A stretch of DNA of 64,000 nucleotides from Sporolactobacillus shoreicorticis (GCF_024125445.1 NZ_JAMXWM010000004.1:124001-188000); one strand, 5' to 3'; numbered from the stretch's first letter, positions 25,022 through 34,130 are shown. The notes: generated by a model from the letters alone, not told the origin. Program-made: numbers and translations.

Positions 25022-26134
25022 ATGGCATTAATCGTTGACCTATCAAAATATCAAGACAGTGATCAGATTGACTGGGGCAAAGCGAAACAGTTGATAGACG
25101 GACTGATTTTGCGTGTACAATACGGCTCACTGACACTGGATAAGGAGTATGCAAAGCACGTAGCCAACGCGAAAAAAGCCGGCATTCCCTTCATGAGCTA
25201 TGCTTATGGACATTTCGTCTCTATCGAGGATGCAAAAGTGGAAGCTAGGGATCTAATTAAACGTGCGGATAAGGCGAGCGCGGCACTGATTCTTGACGTT
25301 GAAAGCCTGACGCTCGATTCGCTACGGAATAAATCCGAGTTGGCAGCTGCTTCACAGGCGTACATCGATGTACTGAAAGCAGCCGGATATAAGGCTGGTT
25401 TTTACTGCTCGCACAACATGTATAAGGCGCACCATCTGGACAAAGTTAAAGCTGACTTTCTCTGGTTGCCTCGATACGGCGTGAATAATGGCAATAAAAG
25501 TACGAAGCCGGACTGGCCGTGCGATCTTTGGCAGTACACGAGTAAAGGTAATCAGCCCTTTTACAATGGGCGCCTGGATCTGTCTGATCTGAATGGCAAT
25601 AAAGGACTGGATTACTTCTTTGGAGCATCAAAACCGAAACAGGAGACCAAGCCCGTCAATAAACCGAAGCCAGCGGCCAAGGTATCAGCCCTGCTTAAGA
25701 AAGGCAGCAAAGGATCAGCGGTCAAAAGTCTGCAGCATGATCTGATCACTGCAGGTTATTCTGTAGGAAAATCGGGAGCGGACGGCGATTTTGGCCCAGC
25801 GACGGATGCAGCCGTTCGCAAACTGCAGCAGGATTATCGAATTGGCATAGATGGCGTTGTTGGGCCACAAACAAAGTCAGCACTTTCCAAAGCGCTGGCA
25901 AAGAAAAGCAAGCCGTCCGGCAAGTCCGTCGTCCCCTATCCTGGTCATGTGCTGAAACGGGGCAACCGGGGCAAGGATGTACAGCGGATTCAGCGGGCAC
26001 TTGGTATAACGGTTGATGGAATCTTTGGAAAACAGACCGAAGCCGCAGTAAAAGCCTATCAGAAACGTCATGGACTGAGCATTGACGGCATTGACGGCAT
26101 TGTCGGCAAGCAGACATGGAACACATTATTTTAA
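25022..26134 (+). CDS. Endolysin: GH25 muramidase with two peptidoglycan-binding domains
   Basis: A 370-residue lysin. Residues 1-~190 are a GH25 lysozyme, with catalytic-site segments LIVDLSKYQ (Asp6), ALILDVESL and CDLWQYTSKG. Residues ~225-290 and ~305-370 are two PG_binding_1 domains (KGSKGSAVKSLQHDLITAGY, RGKDVQRIQRALGITVDGIF). It has no signal peptide, so release depends on the holins. Start ATG 25022 is preferred over ATG 24989 because AAAGGAG lies between them. Confidence 0.93.
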   Translation: MALIVDLSKYQDSDQIDWGKAKQLIDGLILRVQYGSLTLDKEYAKHVANAKKAGIPFMSYAYGHFVSIEDAKVEARDLIKRADKASAALILDVESLTLDSLRNKSELAAASQAYIDVLKAAGYKAGFYCSHNMYKAHHLDKVKADFLWLPRYGVNNGNKSTKPDWPCDLWQYTSKGNQPFYNGRLDLSDLNGNKGLDYFFGASKPKQETKPVNKPKPAAKVSALLKKGSKGSAVKSLQHDLITAGYSVGKSGADGDFGPATDAAVRKLQQDYRIGIDGVVGPQTKSALSKALAKKSKPSGKSVVPYPGHVLKRGNRGKDVQRIQRALGITVDGIFGKQTEAAVKAYQKRHGLSIDGIDGIVGKQTWNTLF

Positions 26135-26152
26135 TTAAGGGAGAGAGCATGT

Positions 26153-26446
26153 ATGAAAATCAATTGGATTCTTCGTCTCAAAAATAAAGCGACTGTGACA
26201 TCTTTAGCAACGCTATTAATCGGTATCGCTTCTGGCGTGATCAGCGTGGGAAACTTGCTTGGCTGGTGGAGTGTTAATTTTGACACGGAAAAGGCTACAA
26301 CGACTATTACGGCATGGATCAGTTTGGTGTTTACACTAATCGGCGGAGTCGTCGGTACGATTACGGACCCAACAACTGCAGGTATTGGTGACAGCAAGCA
26401 GGCTCAAGAGTACGCAGCGCCGAAGAAAGACGCTGAACTTAAATAA
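26153..26446 (+). CDS. Phage holin, phi LC3 family
   Basis: A 97-residue holin with two membrane helices (TSLATLLIGIASGVISVGNL and TTITAWISLVFTLIGGVVGT) and the family end motif DPTTAGIGDSKQA. It permeabilises the membrane so the endolysin can act. AGGGAGAG lies upstream of the ATG. A diverged homologue at 40709 has the same DPTTAGIGDS motif, showing that the two prophages are related. Confidence 0.92.
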   Translation: MKINWILRLKNKATVTSLATLLIGIASGVISVGNLLGWWSVNFDTEKATTTITAWISLVFTLIGGVVGTITDPTTAGIGDSKQAQEYAAPKKDAELK

Positions 26447-26460
26447 GCATAATTTTTACC

Positions 26461-26476
26461 GCCCGCGAGAGCGGGT
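26461..26476 (+). terminator. Stem-loop after the lysis cassette (weak terminator)
   Basis: GCCCGC / GCGGGT with a GAGA tetraloop closes right after the holin stop, but only scattered T/A follow, so termination may be inefficient. Confidence 0.4.
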
Positions 26477-26630
26477 GTACATATAAAAATGGCCTACGTT
26501 ACAAAAATTAAGAGATACTTAGCATTCGATTTTTACTTTATTTTATATGAGAAACTAGCTAATATGTATTTATGTATTTATGTATTAGTGAAAATATTAC
26601 TAGATAAAAGCTAAGGGGAGGAGAAGTAGC

Positions 26631-27317
26631 TTGGATAATTTTTTAGGTACCCTAATATTTTTGCTTCCTGGGCTAATGCTGTACTTTTGGATCCAAGCAT
26701 TTGGAGTTAACCCGGTTGTCAAACATAGCACAGCAGAATTTACCGCTCTGGCCGTTTTAATGTGGCTTCCAGTGTCTTTAACAGCGATCTATATTTATAA
26801 TTTAATGGCAAGCAATTCTGTCATTAAAATGACAAAAAATACTATTGATACAGTTGATGAATTAAAACAATCATCCACTAGTTTTAATTTTATGTTTATG
26901 TTTATTTTCCTAAGTTTGATAATTAGTTTTGTTTATGCGGTTGTGTGGGCAAAATGGCTTTATAGTCTTTATTTATGGATTATTAATATGATACGCAAGT
27001 GGAGAGGCTTTGCTAAATTGTCAAAGACTACTTCTGTTTGGGATGAAATTTTCCTGCATAGCGATGCTCAAGTTGTAGAAATAGGTAATATCGCAAAACC
27101 AGAACAGATAGTGATTGGCGAAATAAGAAAAGCGTCCCGGACATTTGAACCGGAACGCAATTTATATCTTAAACAAACTAAGTTTTTCACCAAGCTTGTA
27201 GAGAATCACGGTCTCAAGGCTGATAATTATTTTATCGATACAAAAACGGGCAATTACGTAAAAATTTTCGACAAGGCTGACATTCGTCAAGCACAATTAG
27301 ATGATTTTAAAGAGTGA
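26631..27317 (+). CDS. DUF6338-like membrane protein (lysogenic cargo)
   Basis: A 228-residue protein. TTG 26631 follows a strong AGGGGAGGAG site. Three hydrophobic segments are seen: residues ~5-22, ~37-58 and ~88-118 (MFMFIFLSLIISFVYAVVWA), then a cytosolic domain with VWDEIFLHSDAQVVEIGNI, EIRKASRTFEPERNLYL and a C-terminal DKADIRQAQLDDF. This pattern fits DUF6338. It is AT-rich compared with the late genes and sits after the lysis genes, so it is probably a lysogeny-expressed moron, possibly in superinfection exclusion (inference). Confidence 0.65.
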   Translation: MDNFLGTLIFLLPGLMLYFWIQAFGVNPVVKHSTAEFTALAVLMWLPVSLTAIYIYNLMASNSVIKMTKNTIDTVDELKQSSTSFNFMFMFIFLSLIISFVYAVVWAKWLYSLYLWIINMIRKWRGFAKLSKTTSVWDEIFLHSDAQVVEIGNIAKPEQIVIGEIRKASRTFEPERNLYLKQTKFFTKLVENHGLKADNYFIDTKTGNYVKIFDKADIRQAQLDDFKE

Positions 27318-27321
27318 CCCA

Positions 27322-27468
27322 CTATTTTTTTGTATTTTTAATCTGTTTAGGAACTTTCAAATGCTGTCCTTGTTGTGTATTAATTACTTTTTTAACTTCG
27401 ATTTTTGCAGATTCTTTATCAACTGAGTAATTATGTTTTCGTTGGAATCCTTCTTTATCTTCATTCAT
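27322..27468 (-). CDS. Small basic protein C of a three-gene overlapping operon
   Basis: A 48-residue hydrophilic protein (MNEDKEGFQRKHNYSVDKES, then a Lys-rich tail). Its ATG overlaps the stop of the upstream small gene by 8 bp, and it ends 4 bp from the convergent DUF6338 stop. No known domain. It is too short for usual gene finders; the case rests on the tight overlap and consistent composition. Confidence 0.45.
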   Translation of the reverse strand: MNEDKEGFQRKHNYSVDKESAKIEVKKVINTQQGQHLKVPKQIKNTKK

Positions 27469-27580
27469 TTTTTTCTTTTTTACCCCCAGAACTAGGTTTT
27501 GCTGGTGGCTGAATTCGAGCTGAATCCTTGTCGACCGAATCTTGAGATTTTCTAGGGTCCCCTACGGGTCTATTCTTCAT
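27461..27580 (-). CDS. Small basic protein B of a three-gene overlapping operon
   Basis: A 39-residue protein (MKNRPVGDPRKSQDSVDKDS, then a Pro/Ser/Lys-rich end). GAGGGAT lies 6 bases before the ATG. It overlaps the downstream gene and begins 9 bp after the upstream one. Low complexity and hydrophilic; function unknown. Confidence 0.45.
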   Translation of the reverse strand: MKNRPVGDPRKSQDSVDKDSARIQPPAKPSSGGKKEKNE

Positions 27581-27589
27581 TTCAATCCC

Positions 27590-27733
27590 TCATTTCTTAT
27601 GCGATTTATTTGACTGTGATTTCGAAGAATCCGATGGTCGAATAACTGCCGTTGGCTTTTCGACTGATCTTGTTCCGCCATTGGAACTTAATCTACTAGT
27701 GTACGCTTGGCTACTGCTGTTATTCTGTGGCAT
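27590..27733 (-). CDS. Small Ser/Lys-rich protein A of a three-gene overlapping operon
   Basis: A 47-residue protein (MPQNNSSSQAYTSRLSSNGG, then SDSSKSQSNKSHKK at the end). GGGAGAT lies ~11 bases upstream of the ATG. It opens a leftward operon of three tiny disordered, basic proteins that face the + strand late genes. Function unknown. Confidence 0.4.
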   Translation of the reverse strand: MPQNNSSSQAYTSRLSSNGGTRSVEKPTAVIRPSDSSKSQSNKSHKK

Positions 27734-28085
27734 TGCTTGTCCATCTCCCTAGTATTCATTTTTAAAGCTGTGCTATTTAGAAAATCAACAACTAGCGCAG
27801 ATATTGCTTGTCATAAGTATCTCTCGCAGATTGGATTTATAAGAATATTTTACCATATAAGTACTTTGTCAGAGCAGAAAAATAAATTTCAGTAGTATCG
27901 GGAAATGGAATTTCTTTTGTATTTAGGCATCCATATCTGGCTATGTCAAGGTATATAAAAATATTCATTCATATTGACGATATTAGAAATATATAGATGG
28001 GACATTATACTTTTAAATAGTTCACTGTTTCAGGGCATAACGCCGCATTGATTTATTTAGTTCCATAGAAAAGGAGACTCTTATT
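27734..28085. other. AT-rich intergenic stretch, no gene seen
   Basis: No open frame with a ribosome site or recognisable product. It probably holds the divergent promoters for the leftward small genes and for the gene at 28086; I cannot assign boxes with confidence. AAAGGAG at 28071-28077 serves the next gene. Confidence 0.4.
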
Positions 28086-28793
28086 ATGCCATTTGATTAT
28101 GTCAATTTTCGGATTTATGAGATCGACTACCACAAATTTTTTAATGAGATTAAGAGCAAAAAAATACTGTTGGATAATAAGCTGCAGGAGATTTACCTAA
28201 GACGATGGGTTGGGAAATTAAGAAAGCATGATGAAATTTTGAAAAAACAGTTCAGTACGAAAAGCTTAGTTGAAGACTATATTAGTAAAGTACAAAATGA
28301 AAGAGAAATATTTCAATTGCCAACTAATTGGGGAATTAATAAGGTGCTCATCCATTTTCGGGTTTCAATTGCAAATCAACTGGTTAAAAACTATTATCCA
28401 CAAAGCCAAATGATTCCTATTACTGAATTTCAGGGCGGTAATCAAAGTATTTATTGGACTAAAGTTACTGGAGATACAAAAAAATATGCTGGAAGTAATA
28501 ATCCTATTATTGTTGTTCCATATTTCAGCAATGGATATCATTACTTGGTCATTGACGGCAACCACAGAATCACATACAAGTTGAAACATAACACCCAAAA
28601 AATAGCAACACTATTTATTTCGGAATATACAGTTATAGAGGAACACCTTTTTTCTAGTTCCTTTGATGAACTTTTTTATATCTTTAATAACGAGCTTGTT
28701 AGATTTGCTAGTGCAAGCATTGAGAGAAACTACAGCGCTGAGCAGCTATTCAATAAATCATATTTATCTGGCAAAGGCTTTCAATTTAGTTAA
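28086..28793 (+). CDS. ParB-like (IDGNHR) domain protein, prophage cargo
   Basis: A 235-residue, AT-rich protein. The middle contains NNPIIVVPYFSNGYHYLVID followed by GNHRITY, resembling the ParB/sulfiredoxin-fold motif (G/D-x-H-R) used for nucleotide binding or DNA nicking. The N-terminus is helical and basic. It stands alone between the late end of prophage 1 and the att site, the position of lysogenic-conversion genes. AAAGGAG is 8 bases before the ATG. A defence role is possible but unproven. Confidence 0.55.
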   Translation: MPFDYVNFRIYEIDYHKFFNEIKSKKILLDNKLQEIYLRRWVGKLRKHDEILKKQFSTKSLVEDYISKVQNEREIFQLPTNWGINKVLIHFRVSIANQLVKNYYPQSQMIPITEFQGGNQSIYWTKVTGDTKKYAGSNNPIIVVPYFSNGYHYLVIDGNHRITYKLKHNTQKIATLFISEYTVIEEHLFSSSFDELFYIFNNELVRFASASIERNYSAEQLFNKSYLSGKGFQFS

Positions 28794-29018
28794 TCGTAAT
28801 AGTTATCCACGGGCTTTTGGAAATATAAAAAAAACCATCTCTGTACATGGGCATTCGGGCTAAAGTGCTTAAAATGCACGACGGCACAATAAACCGCTCC
28901 GGACGTGGGTAACTACCTTTTGGATCTATTTCCGTTGCTGGCGATTTGCTGGCTAATGCAAATCGAGTGTGATGAAATCCGTTGATATAACAGCGATTAT
29001 TGTCCACGGTTATGCGGA

Positions 29019-29060
29019 CACCGTCTCCATATTTGGAGTATCAGAGATGGTTGCATAAAC
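29019..29060 (+). other. Putative attachment site (attR of prophage 1 / attL of prophage 2)
   Basis: The shared sequence begins sharply at CACCGTCTCCATATTTGGAG. CCGTCTCCA looks like the 3' end of a tRNA-like acceptor stem and would pair with a GGGGACG 5' end, as in many ssrA (tmRNA) genes. The gene itself would lie left of the window. CTCCA/TGGAG forms a small inverted repeat around the likely crossover. Target identity is inferred. Confidence 0.5.
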
Positions 29061-29068
29061 CAAGTAAA

Positions 29069-29117
29069 AGAGCCTTTAACCGTTGATATGACGCGGTTGA
29101 AGGCTCTTTTTATTTTT
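29069..29117. terminator. Strong bidirectional terminator next to att
   Basis: Fourteen-bp stem 29069-29082 with 29094-29107 (one T-G pair), 11-nt loop, TTTT-A-TTTTT on the right and AAAA on the left. It serves the leftward integrase and insulates the prophage boundary. The same element is at 43632-43680. Confidence 0.85.
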
Positions 29118-29151
29118 GGGCAATCGTCAACGAAAATCAACGAAAATCAAA

Positions 29152-30300
29152 TCATTTTGCGCTAATTTTGCGCAGGGAATAGAGATCATTCAGGGCTAAA
29201 TCTGTTGATTCAGAGTCGCGTTGATCCAGGTCGTCAATAATGTGCGAGTATGTATTCAGCGTTGTGATCACGCTCTTATGGCCAAGACGACGCGAAATAT
29301 ATTTGATGTTGATCCCCTTGTAGAGCAGCATAGACGCGTGCGTGTGGCGCAGAGAATGGAAGGTGATTGAATTAATCTTTGATCTTCGTACATAAGCTTT
29401 TCAGGCACTTATTGACCGCTGTATTGGTCACCAAGTTCATTTGATCATTAACAAAGCACAGATTTGATTCATTTCTAAGCCCCGATTTGACTGCAGATTT
29501 CTTTTGAGATGACTTTAGATCATCAAGCCACTCGCAAGTTTGTTTGTCCAATCGGACGATACGAATGGATGCTTTATTTTTAGTAGGTGCAAATGTGTTT
29601 GTATCTTGGTAATCCCATGTCTTTTCTATTTTTGCTGCTCGCTTTTTCGTATCAATGCAGTCCCGGGTCATGCCTAATATTTCACTGAAGCGGCAGCCCG
29701 TTGCAAGTCCAAATAAGATCATATAGCGAGAAATATAACGCGGCCGTAAATCGCTCATTAACTCATTAATCAGTTTCTGTGCGTCGATGAAATTAATGTA
29801 TTTGAGGCTCTCCTTTTTGTCCTCAACTTTTCCAAGCGTCATTGCTTTATAGGTTGGATCCTTGAAAATCACATCGTGATTTATGGCATCACGAAAGCAG
29901 GCGCGCATGTAAATATGATGTTTCCGTACAGAGGCGGTTGAATGATTTTTTGCATATTTATTCAGAACTTGCTGATAGGCGAGTCGATCAATTTCTTTGA
30001 TGGTCATTCCTTTAAAGTGCTTTTCAGCGAATCTTACCGCACGTTCAATATCCCGATCGTTGTCCGGGGACTTTTTTCCTTTACGGAACGTCTCATACTA
30101 GGTACGAAAATACTCAGAGAATAAGCGATCACCAGCTTTCAATTTGCCCCACGCCCAAGTTTCGCTTCAATGTCTGCAGCTGCTAGTTGGGCCTGTCTTT
30201 TTGTAATAAATCCACCTTTTGTCTTATTTCGGTAAGAGGTTCCGTCCTTGTAGGAGACACGATACTGCCATTTACCATTTCGCCGGGATATACTTGCCAT
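29152..30300 (-). pseudogene. int: Tyrosine integrase of prophage 2, broken
   Basis: Reads leftward toward att. The N-terminal arm-binding domain (QYRVSYKDGTSYRNKTKGGF), core-binding domain (VLNKYAKNHSTASVRKHHIY) and catalytic parts (LATGCRFSEILGMTRDCI with the first Arg; then HSLRHTHASMLL, RRLGHKS and NTYSHI, with the H-x-x-R, H and Tyr) are all there but in three frames. Damage: a one-base loss near 30150, an in-frame TAG at 30098-30100 in place of an expected Trp codon, and a frameshift near 29375. The product cannot be made as one chain, so prophage 2 is not self-mobile. Confidence 0.85.
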
Positions 30301-30804
30301 TTACTCGTACCTCCTTTCGTCAAAGGATCCGTTCTGCTGCACGATGATTTGTTGACACATGCCGTCAATCCGAGTGTAAGCCAGGTTTAGCGTGAAATGA
30401 AACTCCTGCATGATACTTTTTAATGAGTGAGTGCGATTGAAATCGATCATGTGGTAGGGGATGGCTGCATAGAGCGCGAATTGACGAGCCTCTGCCTCTT
30501 GCATTTGACGAAATGGCTCCGGCATCTCGCCCTGATCACCGCAGTGCCGGACAAATATGTCCCACCTCGTGAAAGAAGTGCTCACGCTGCTCATATTCGG
30601 CTGCTGTTCGTTTTCAATGATGTAGGCTGCTTTGTCCTCTGAGAGGCGATAGGCGAAGGGATGACCATGCCAGATTGAATATTCAATGCCGAACGCTTGA
30701 GCAATCTTTTTAAGTTCGAGATCTTCGGGCTTCGTGATACCGTGATCTATGAATTTCTGTGAAACCCAGGATTCAACCAAGGAAGGGAAGTAAGGTCGAG
30801 GCAT
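30301..30804 (-). pseudogene. ImmA/IrrE-family metallopeptidase of prophage 2, active site scrambled
   Basis: About 168 residues, with an open frame but a damaged active site. The N-terminus (LELKKIAQAFGIEYSIWHGH) and C-terminus (EAEARQFALYAAIPYHMIDF) match ImmA-type proteins that cleave phage repressors. Compared with the homologue at 44151, two compensating single-base indels (near 30600 and 30556) replace the zinc motif segment by MSSVSTSFTRWDIF; the HEVGH is still present in another frame. It is therefore probably inactive as a protease. ATG 30804 has GGAGC 7 bases upstream. Confidence 0.75.
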
Positions 30805-30950
30805 GTCATCAGCTCCAATGAGAATATATGTTCGATTATACATCAAAATTTATTACTTTTGTTGAGTAAATAAAATTTCTAAATAAAATTATGATAGAAT
30901 GATGTTTTGTGCTTGCAATCCTGGTATACTCAAAATTAGGAGTGATTAGC

Positions 30951-32195
30951 ATGAATGTAATTGATTTATTTGCAGGAGCAGGCGGTCTGTCTGAAGGCTT
31001 TAGACAGGCTGATTTTGATATACGAGCACACGTAGAAATGGATCGCGATGCCTGTCTAACTTTAAAGACAAGAGAAGTTTATCATTACTTAAACTCTATC
31101 AATCGACTTGACATATATGAGAGATATTTAAGAAATGAAATTACTCGTGATGAATTGTATAGTCAAGTACCAGAAGAAATTATACATAAAGTAATTAATG
31201 CTGAAATTTCAGATGAAACAATTGATGATGTCTTTGATAAACTTGATCCATTATTAAATAACGAGCATGTACATTTAATAATTGGGGGACCTCCTTGCCA
31301 AGCATATTCTCTAGCAGGAAGGTCAAGAGATCCAGAAAATATGGAAAATGATCCACGTAATTATTTATACAGACAATATATAAGGTTCATAAGGCGCTAT
31401 CAGCCGGATTATTTTGTCTTTGAGAATGTTAAAGGTATTCTTTCAGCTAAAAATGGTACTATTTTTGCAGATATCCAAAGAGAAATGCATGAATCCGGCT
31501 ATAATATTGATTATCGAATCTTAAATGCAAAAGACTTCGGGGTACTCCAAAATAGAAAACGTGTTATTATCATTGGAGCTAGGTTTGGTATTGACTTTGA
31601 TTATCCTGATTTCGATATTGAAGAGACACATTCGACTATTCGTGACTTATTTAGCGATCTGCCGAATATATGTTCAGGAGAATCATATGACCCGAGGGAT
31701 GGCTATGCTGGTCAACCTAATCAATATCTGATTGATTGTGGAATTAGGGTACCTGATTGGAATGTACTATCGCAGCATGAATCACGACCAAATCAAGAAA
31801 GAGATTTAAAAATTTATCGTCGATGTGTTAATGTATGGAATAGTGAACATAGAAAAGTTAAATATAATGAGTTACCTGAAGAATTGCAAACCCATAAAAA
31901 TACAGAAACATTCCTAGATCGATTTAATGTTGTACCCTATGATGATGTCTCACACACTATTGTGGCTCATATATCAAAAGATGGTCATTATTTTATACAT
32001 CCAGATATTAATCAAAACCGATCAATTTCTATCCGGGAAGCCGCAAGAGTGCAATCGTTTCCAGATACTTATTATTTTGAGTCTTGCAGGACTGCAGCTT
32101 TCAAACAAATAGGAAACGCCGTTCCACCTTTAATGGCAAAAATAATAGCAATTTGGCTTAAAGAACAACTAAACCAAATTGCTATTATTCATTAA
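30951..32195 (+). CDS. DNA (cytosine-5-)methyltransferase
   Basis: A 414-residue C5 methyltransferase with all key motifs: I (DLFAGAGGLSEGF), IV with catalytic Cys (GGPPCQAYSLAGR), VI (FENVKGI), VIII (QNRKRVIIIGAR), IX (SIREAARVQSFPD) and X (QIGNAVPPLMAKII). The region before motif IV is longer than usual. ATG 30951 has AGGAGTGA 6 bases upstream. It is AT-rich (foreign to the prophage) and converges with the GHKL ATPase gene, overlapping by 4 bp. Together with that ATPase and a winged-helix protein it forms a restriction-like module inside prophage 2. Confidence 0.93.
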   Translation: MNVIDLFAGAGGLSEGFRQADFDIRAHVEMDRDACLTLKTREVYHYLNSINRLDIYERYLRNEITRDELYSQVPEEIIHKVINAEISDETIDDVFDKLDPLLNNEHVHLIIGGPPCQAYSLAGRSRDPENMENDPRNYLYRQYIRFIRRYQPDYFVFENVKGILSAKNGTIFADIQREMHESGYNIDYRILNAKDFGVLQNRKRVIIIGARFGIDFDYPDFDIEETHSTIRDLFSDLPNICSGESYDPRDGYAGQPNQYLIDCGIRVPDWNVLSQHESRPNQERDLKIYRRCVNVWNSEHRKVKYNELPEELQTHKNTETFLDRFNVVPYDDVSHTIVAHISKDGHYFIHPDINQNRSISIREAARVQSFPDTYYFESCRTAAFKQIGNAVPPLMAKIIAIWLKEQLNQIAIIH

Positions 32196-34111
32196 ACATT
32201 TTTACATAAAAACTCGATGAAAAACTTTGTATTAAGCCAGTGGGTTTGCAACTCATCTAGGCTTATTACTTTATTTTTCCAGTGGATTGCAAGATTTATA
32301 TCATCGATAAATTTAACAAGTTTATTTAAATGATTAATAGATCGGGGATCGACATTGTTATTTCTGAATTTTTTAATAAAGAGATCAATTTTTTGTTTTA
32401 TAGAAAGATCCTTTATCACTTCTTGATTGCTTTTATTGTAAAACTTTTGCTTTATTAAATCATTTAAAATAACCATATTATTATTATATTTTTTTACTGA
32501 ATCAAAATTATTAATAATGTATTCATTCATGGCTACTTCAAAAAAGGAGCGTAATAAAAAAGCTGTTGCTAATTTGTATTTGTAAGCATAAATGCTAGTA
32601 ATTTCGTTGACAAGTTCTTTTACTTTTTCTGATCTTATGCTATCAAAGATATTTTTATCAATGGTACCAATACGTGGCTCAAAGTGATATTGTTTTTTAT
32701 CACTCGACTCTGTTTTTGGTGACTCATCTTCATCTTGGCGATCATTATCAGTAGTTTGTTCTTCACTTTGTTCTTTAACTTTCTCTTTAGTTTGTTCCTC
32801 TGTTTTATCTCCAGTATTGTTTTTTGGGTTGGAACTATTTACATAAGATTTATTATTATTATCTGTGCAATCGTTATTATTTAGATCTTGTTTTGAATCA
32901 ACTTTTACTGAAGTGGTGTTTAGAAGATTAGTTGTTCTTATAATATATTTCACATTGTTAATATCGTTATCAAACTGATCAAGAATTAATAAGATTATTT
33001 CCTTAAAATTAATTAATTCATTATTTCTTAAGAAACCCTCTCTGTTAGTCTTCTCTTCTAATTCAATGGATCTATCGGGATCCAAAATGATGTAGCCAAA
33101 AGTCAATTTATTATCAATGTGATCACTGACTTTCTTGACACGTCTTTCTGCTAATTTAAGCCAGTCTACTTCACCGTGTCCATATATTTTAAAATAATTG
33201 CGATAAACATTAATTCCTTGGTAAGCTGATAAGAAATGTTCCTGTAATTCGCTTCTGGAGTATGTCAATAAAGGTTTGATTTTTTTGTAATCATAAAAGT
33301 TATGAATAATTATTTTTGTCTTTCCAGTGTTAAGTTTTAAATTTTTGTTCTCAATGCTTCTTTGGATAGTAGTTGTAGAATTATTTTCATAAAATGATTT
33401 ATCTTGAATTTTACAACTAAATTCATAAGATTGTATCTCTTCATCATTTAATTCGATTATTGCATGAAAAGCGGCATTTTTAACAAAAGATTCAATCGGA
33501 TAATAAATTGTTTGATCATAATTAGTTGGATAAATAATAGTGAACATATCATCAATTTCTGGTTCGTTTAAGTTTTGCAGCTCTCTCTGAATCTCAAAAA
33601 GATTGATATTTGATTTTAAATTGCGAAGATAGATCGTTGTACCAATATTATTAGATTCGACATTTTCTCTTGATAAAATACTGGCGTGAAAATCTGAAAT
33701 ATATTCTTTTTGTCTTAATTCGTCTTTATCTAAAGTAAAGCTGTTTATGTATCCGGCCTTAATAGTTTCGATCTCAATTTTGTCAGCAAGTCTAAATAAA
33801 CTAAATCGTCCAATACCTTTTTCGCCCAACATTCGGTTATTTGACAATTTATTATCAGTTGAAACAAAAAACCAATTTTCTTTTATTTCATCAACAGACA
33901 TCCCTTGTCCACTATCTGTGATCGTGATAAGGTCTTCGTTAATTCTTGAAAAGTCCACAATAACTTTATCCTTTGAACCTGCATCAACAGCGTTTTTAAT
34001 CTGTTCAGCAATAGCTATACTATCTGATTCTATAATTTTTGATCCTAATGATTCTAATATTATTCTTGGACTAAATTGAAAGATAGCACTTGTTTCGCTA
34101 ATTTCGACCAT
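32192..34111 (-). CDS. GHKL (MORC/MutL/Hsp90-like) ATPase of a methylase-linked defence module
   Basis: A 639-residue protein. The N-terminal GHKL ATPase has the N box AIAEQIKNAVDAGSK (~residues 34-48), the G1 box TDSGQGMSVDEI (~67) and G2 box MLGEKGIGRFSLF (~93), followed by a transducer-like domain to ~360. Residues ~430-500 are a low-complexity N/K/E/Q linker (NNTGDKTEEQTKEKVKEQ). The C-terminal ~150 residues are helical, with AFLLRSFFEVAMNEYI. MORC/MutL-like ATPases in restriction-modification contexts are known. AGGGGGA is 7 bases before the ATG; it is followed in the same operon order by nothing else and preceded by the winged-helix gene. Confidence 0.8.
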   Translation of the reverse strand: MVEISETSAIFQFSPRIILESLGSKIIESDSIAIAEQIKNAVDAGSKDKVIVDFSRINEDLITITDSGQGMSVDEIKENWFFVSTDNKLSNNRMLGEKGIGRFSLFRLADKIEIETIKAGYINSFTLDKDELRQKEYISDFHASILSRENVESNNIGTTIYLRNLKSNINLFEIQRELQNLNEPEIDDMFTIIYPTNYDQTIYYPIESFVKNAAFHAIIELNDEEIQSYEFSCKIQDKSFYENNSTTTIQRSIENKNLKLNTGKTKIIIHNFYDYKKIKPLLTYSRSELQEHFLSAYQGINVYRNYFKIYGHGEVDWLKLAERRVKKVSDHIDNKLTFGYIILDPDRSIELEEKTNREGFLRNNELINFKEIILLILDQFDNDINNVKYIIRTTNLLNTTSVKVDSKQDLNNNDCTDNNNKSYVNSSNPKNNTGDKTEEQTKEKVKEQSEEQTTDNDRQDEDESPKTESSDKKQYHFEPRIGTIDKNIFDSIRSEKVKELVNEITSIYAYKYKLATAFLLRSFFEVAMNEYIINNFDSVKKYNNNMVILNDLIKQKFYNKSNQEVIKDLSIKQKIDLFIKKFRNNNVDPRSINHLNKLVKFIDDINLAIHWKNKVISLDELQTHWLNTKFFIEFLCKNV

Positions 34112-34130
34112 AATAATCCCCCTAGTACCA

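Larger units (their letters stand above)
29019..29308. repeat. Long direct repeat, copy 1 (att region, terminator, integrase 3' end)
   Basis: Nearly identical to 43582-43861; the only differences I see are one missing 10-bp unit (AACGAAAATC) in copy 2 and single-base changes. The sequences to the left of the two copies are unrelated. The repeat holds the putative attachment core, a bidirectional terminator and the integrase C-terminal codons, so it marks the junction between prophage 1 and prophage 2. Confidence 0.85.

Noticed and set aside
27707-27895. Rightward 62-codon hydrophobic frame
   Set aside because: No ribosome site, and it is antisense to the better supported small leftward genes.
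28786-29007. Leftward 73-codon open frame next to att
   Set aside because: GTG start without a ribosome site and no recognised family; it overlaps the end of the ParB-like gene. Kept out for lack of support.
30098-30100. Programmed stop-codon readthrough in the integrase
   Set aside because: The stop differs between copies (TAG, TGA) and both genes have further frameshifts or deletions, so decay is the simpler explanation.
29942-30124. Rightward open frames crossing the integrase copies (also 43774-44095)
   Set aside because: Shadows of the leftward integrase pseudogenes.
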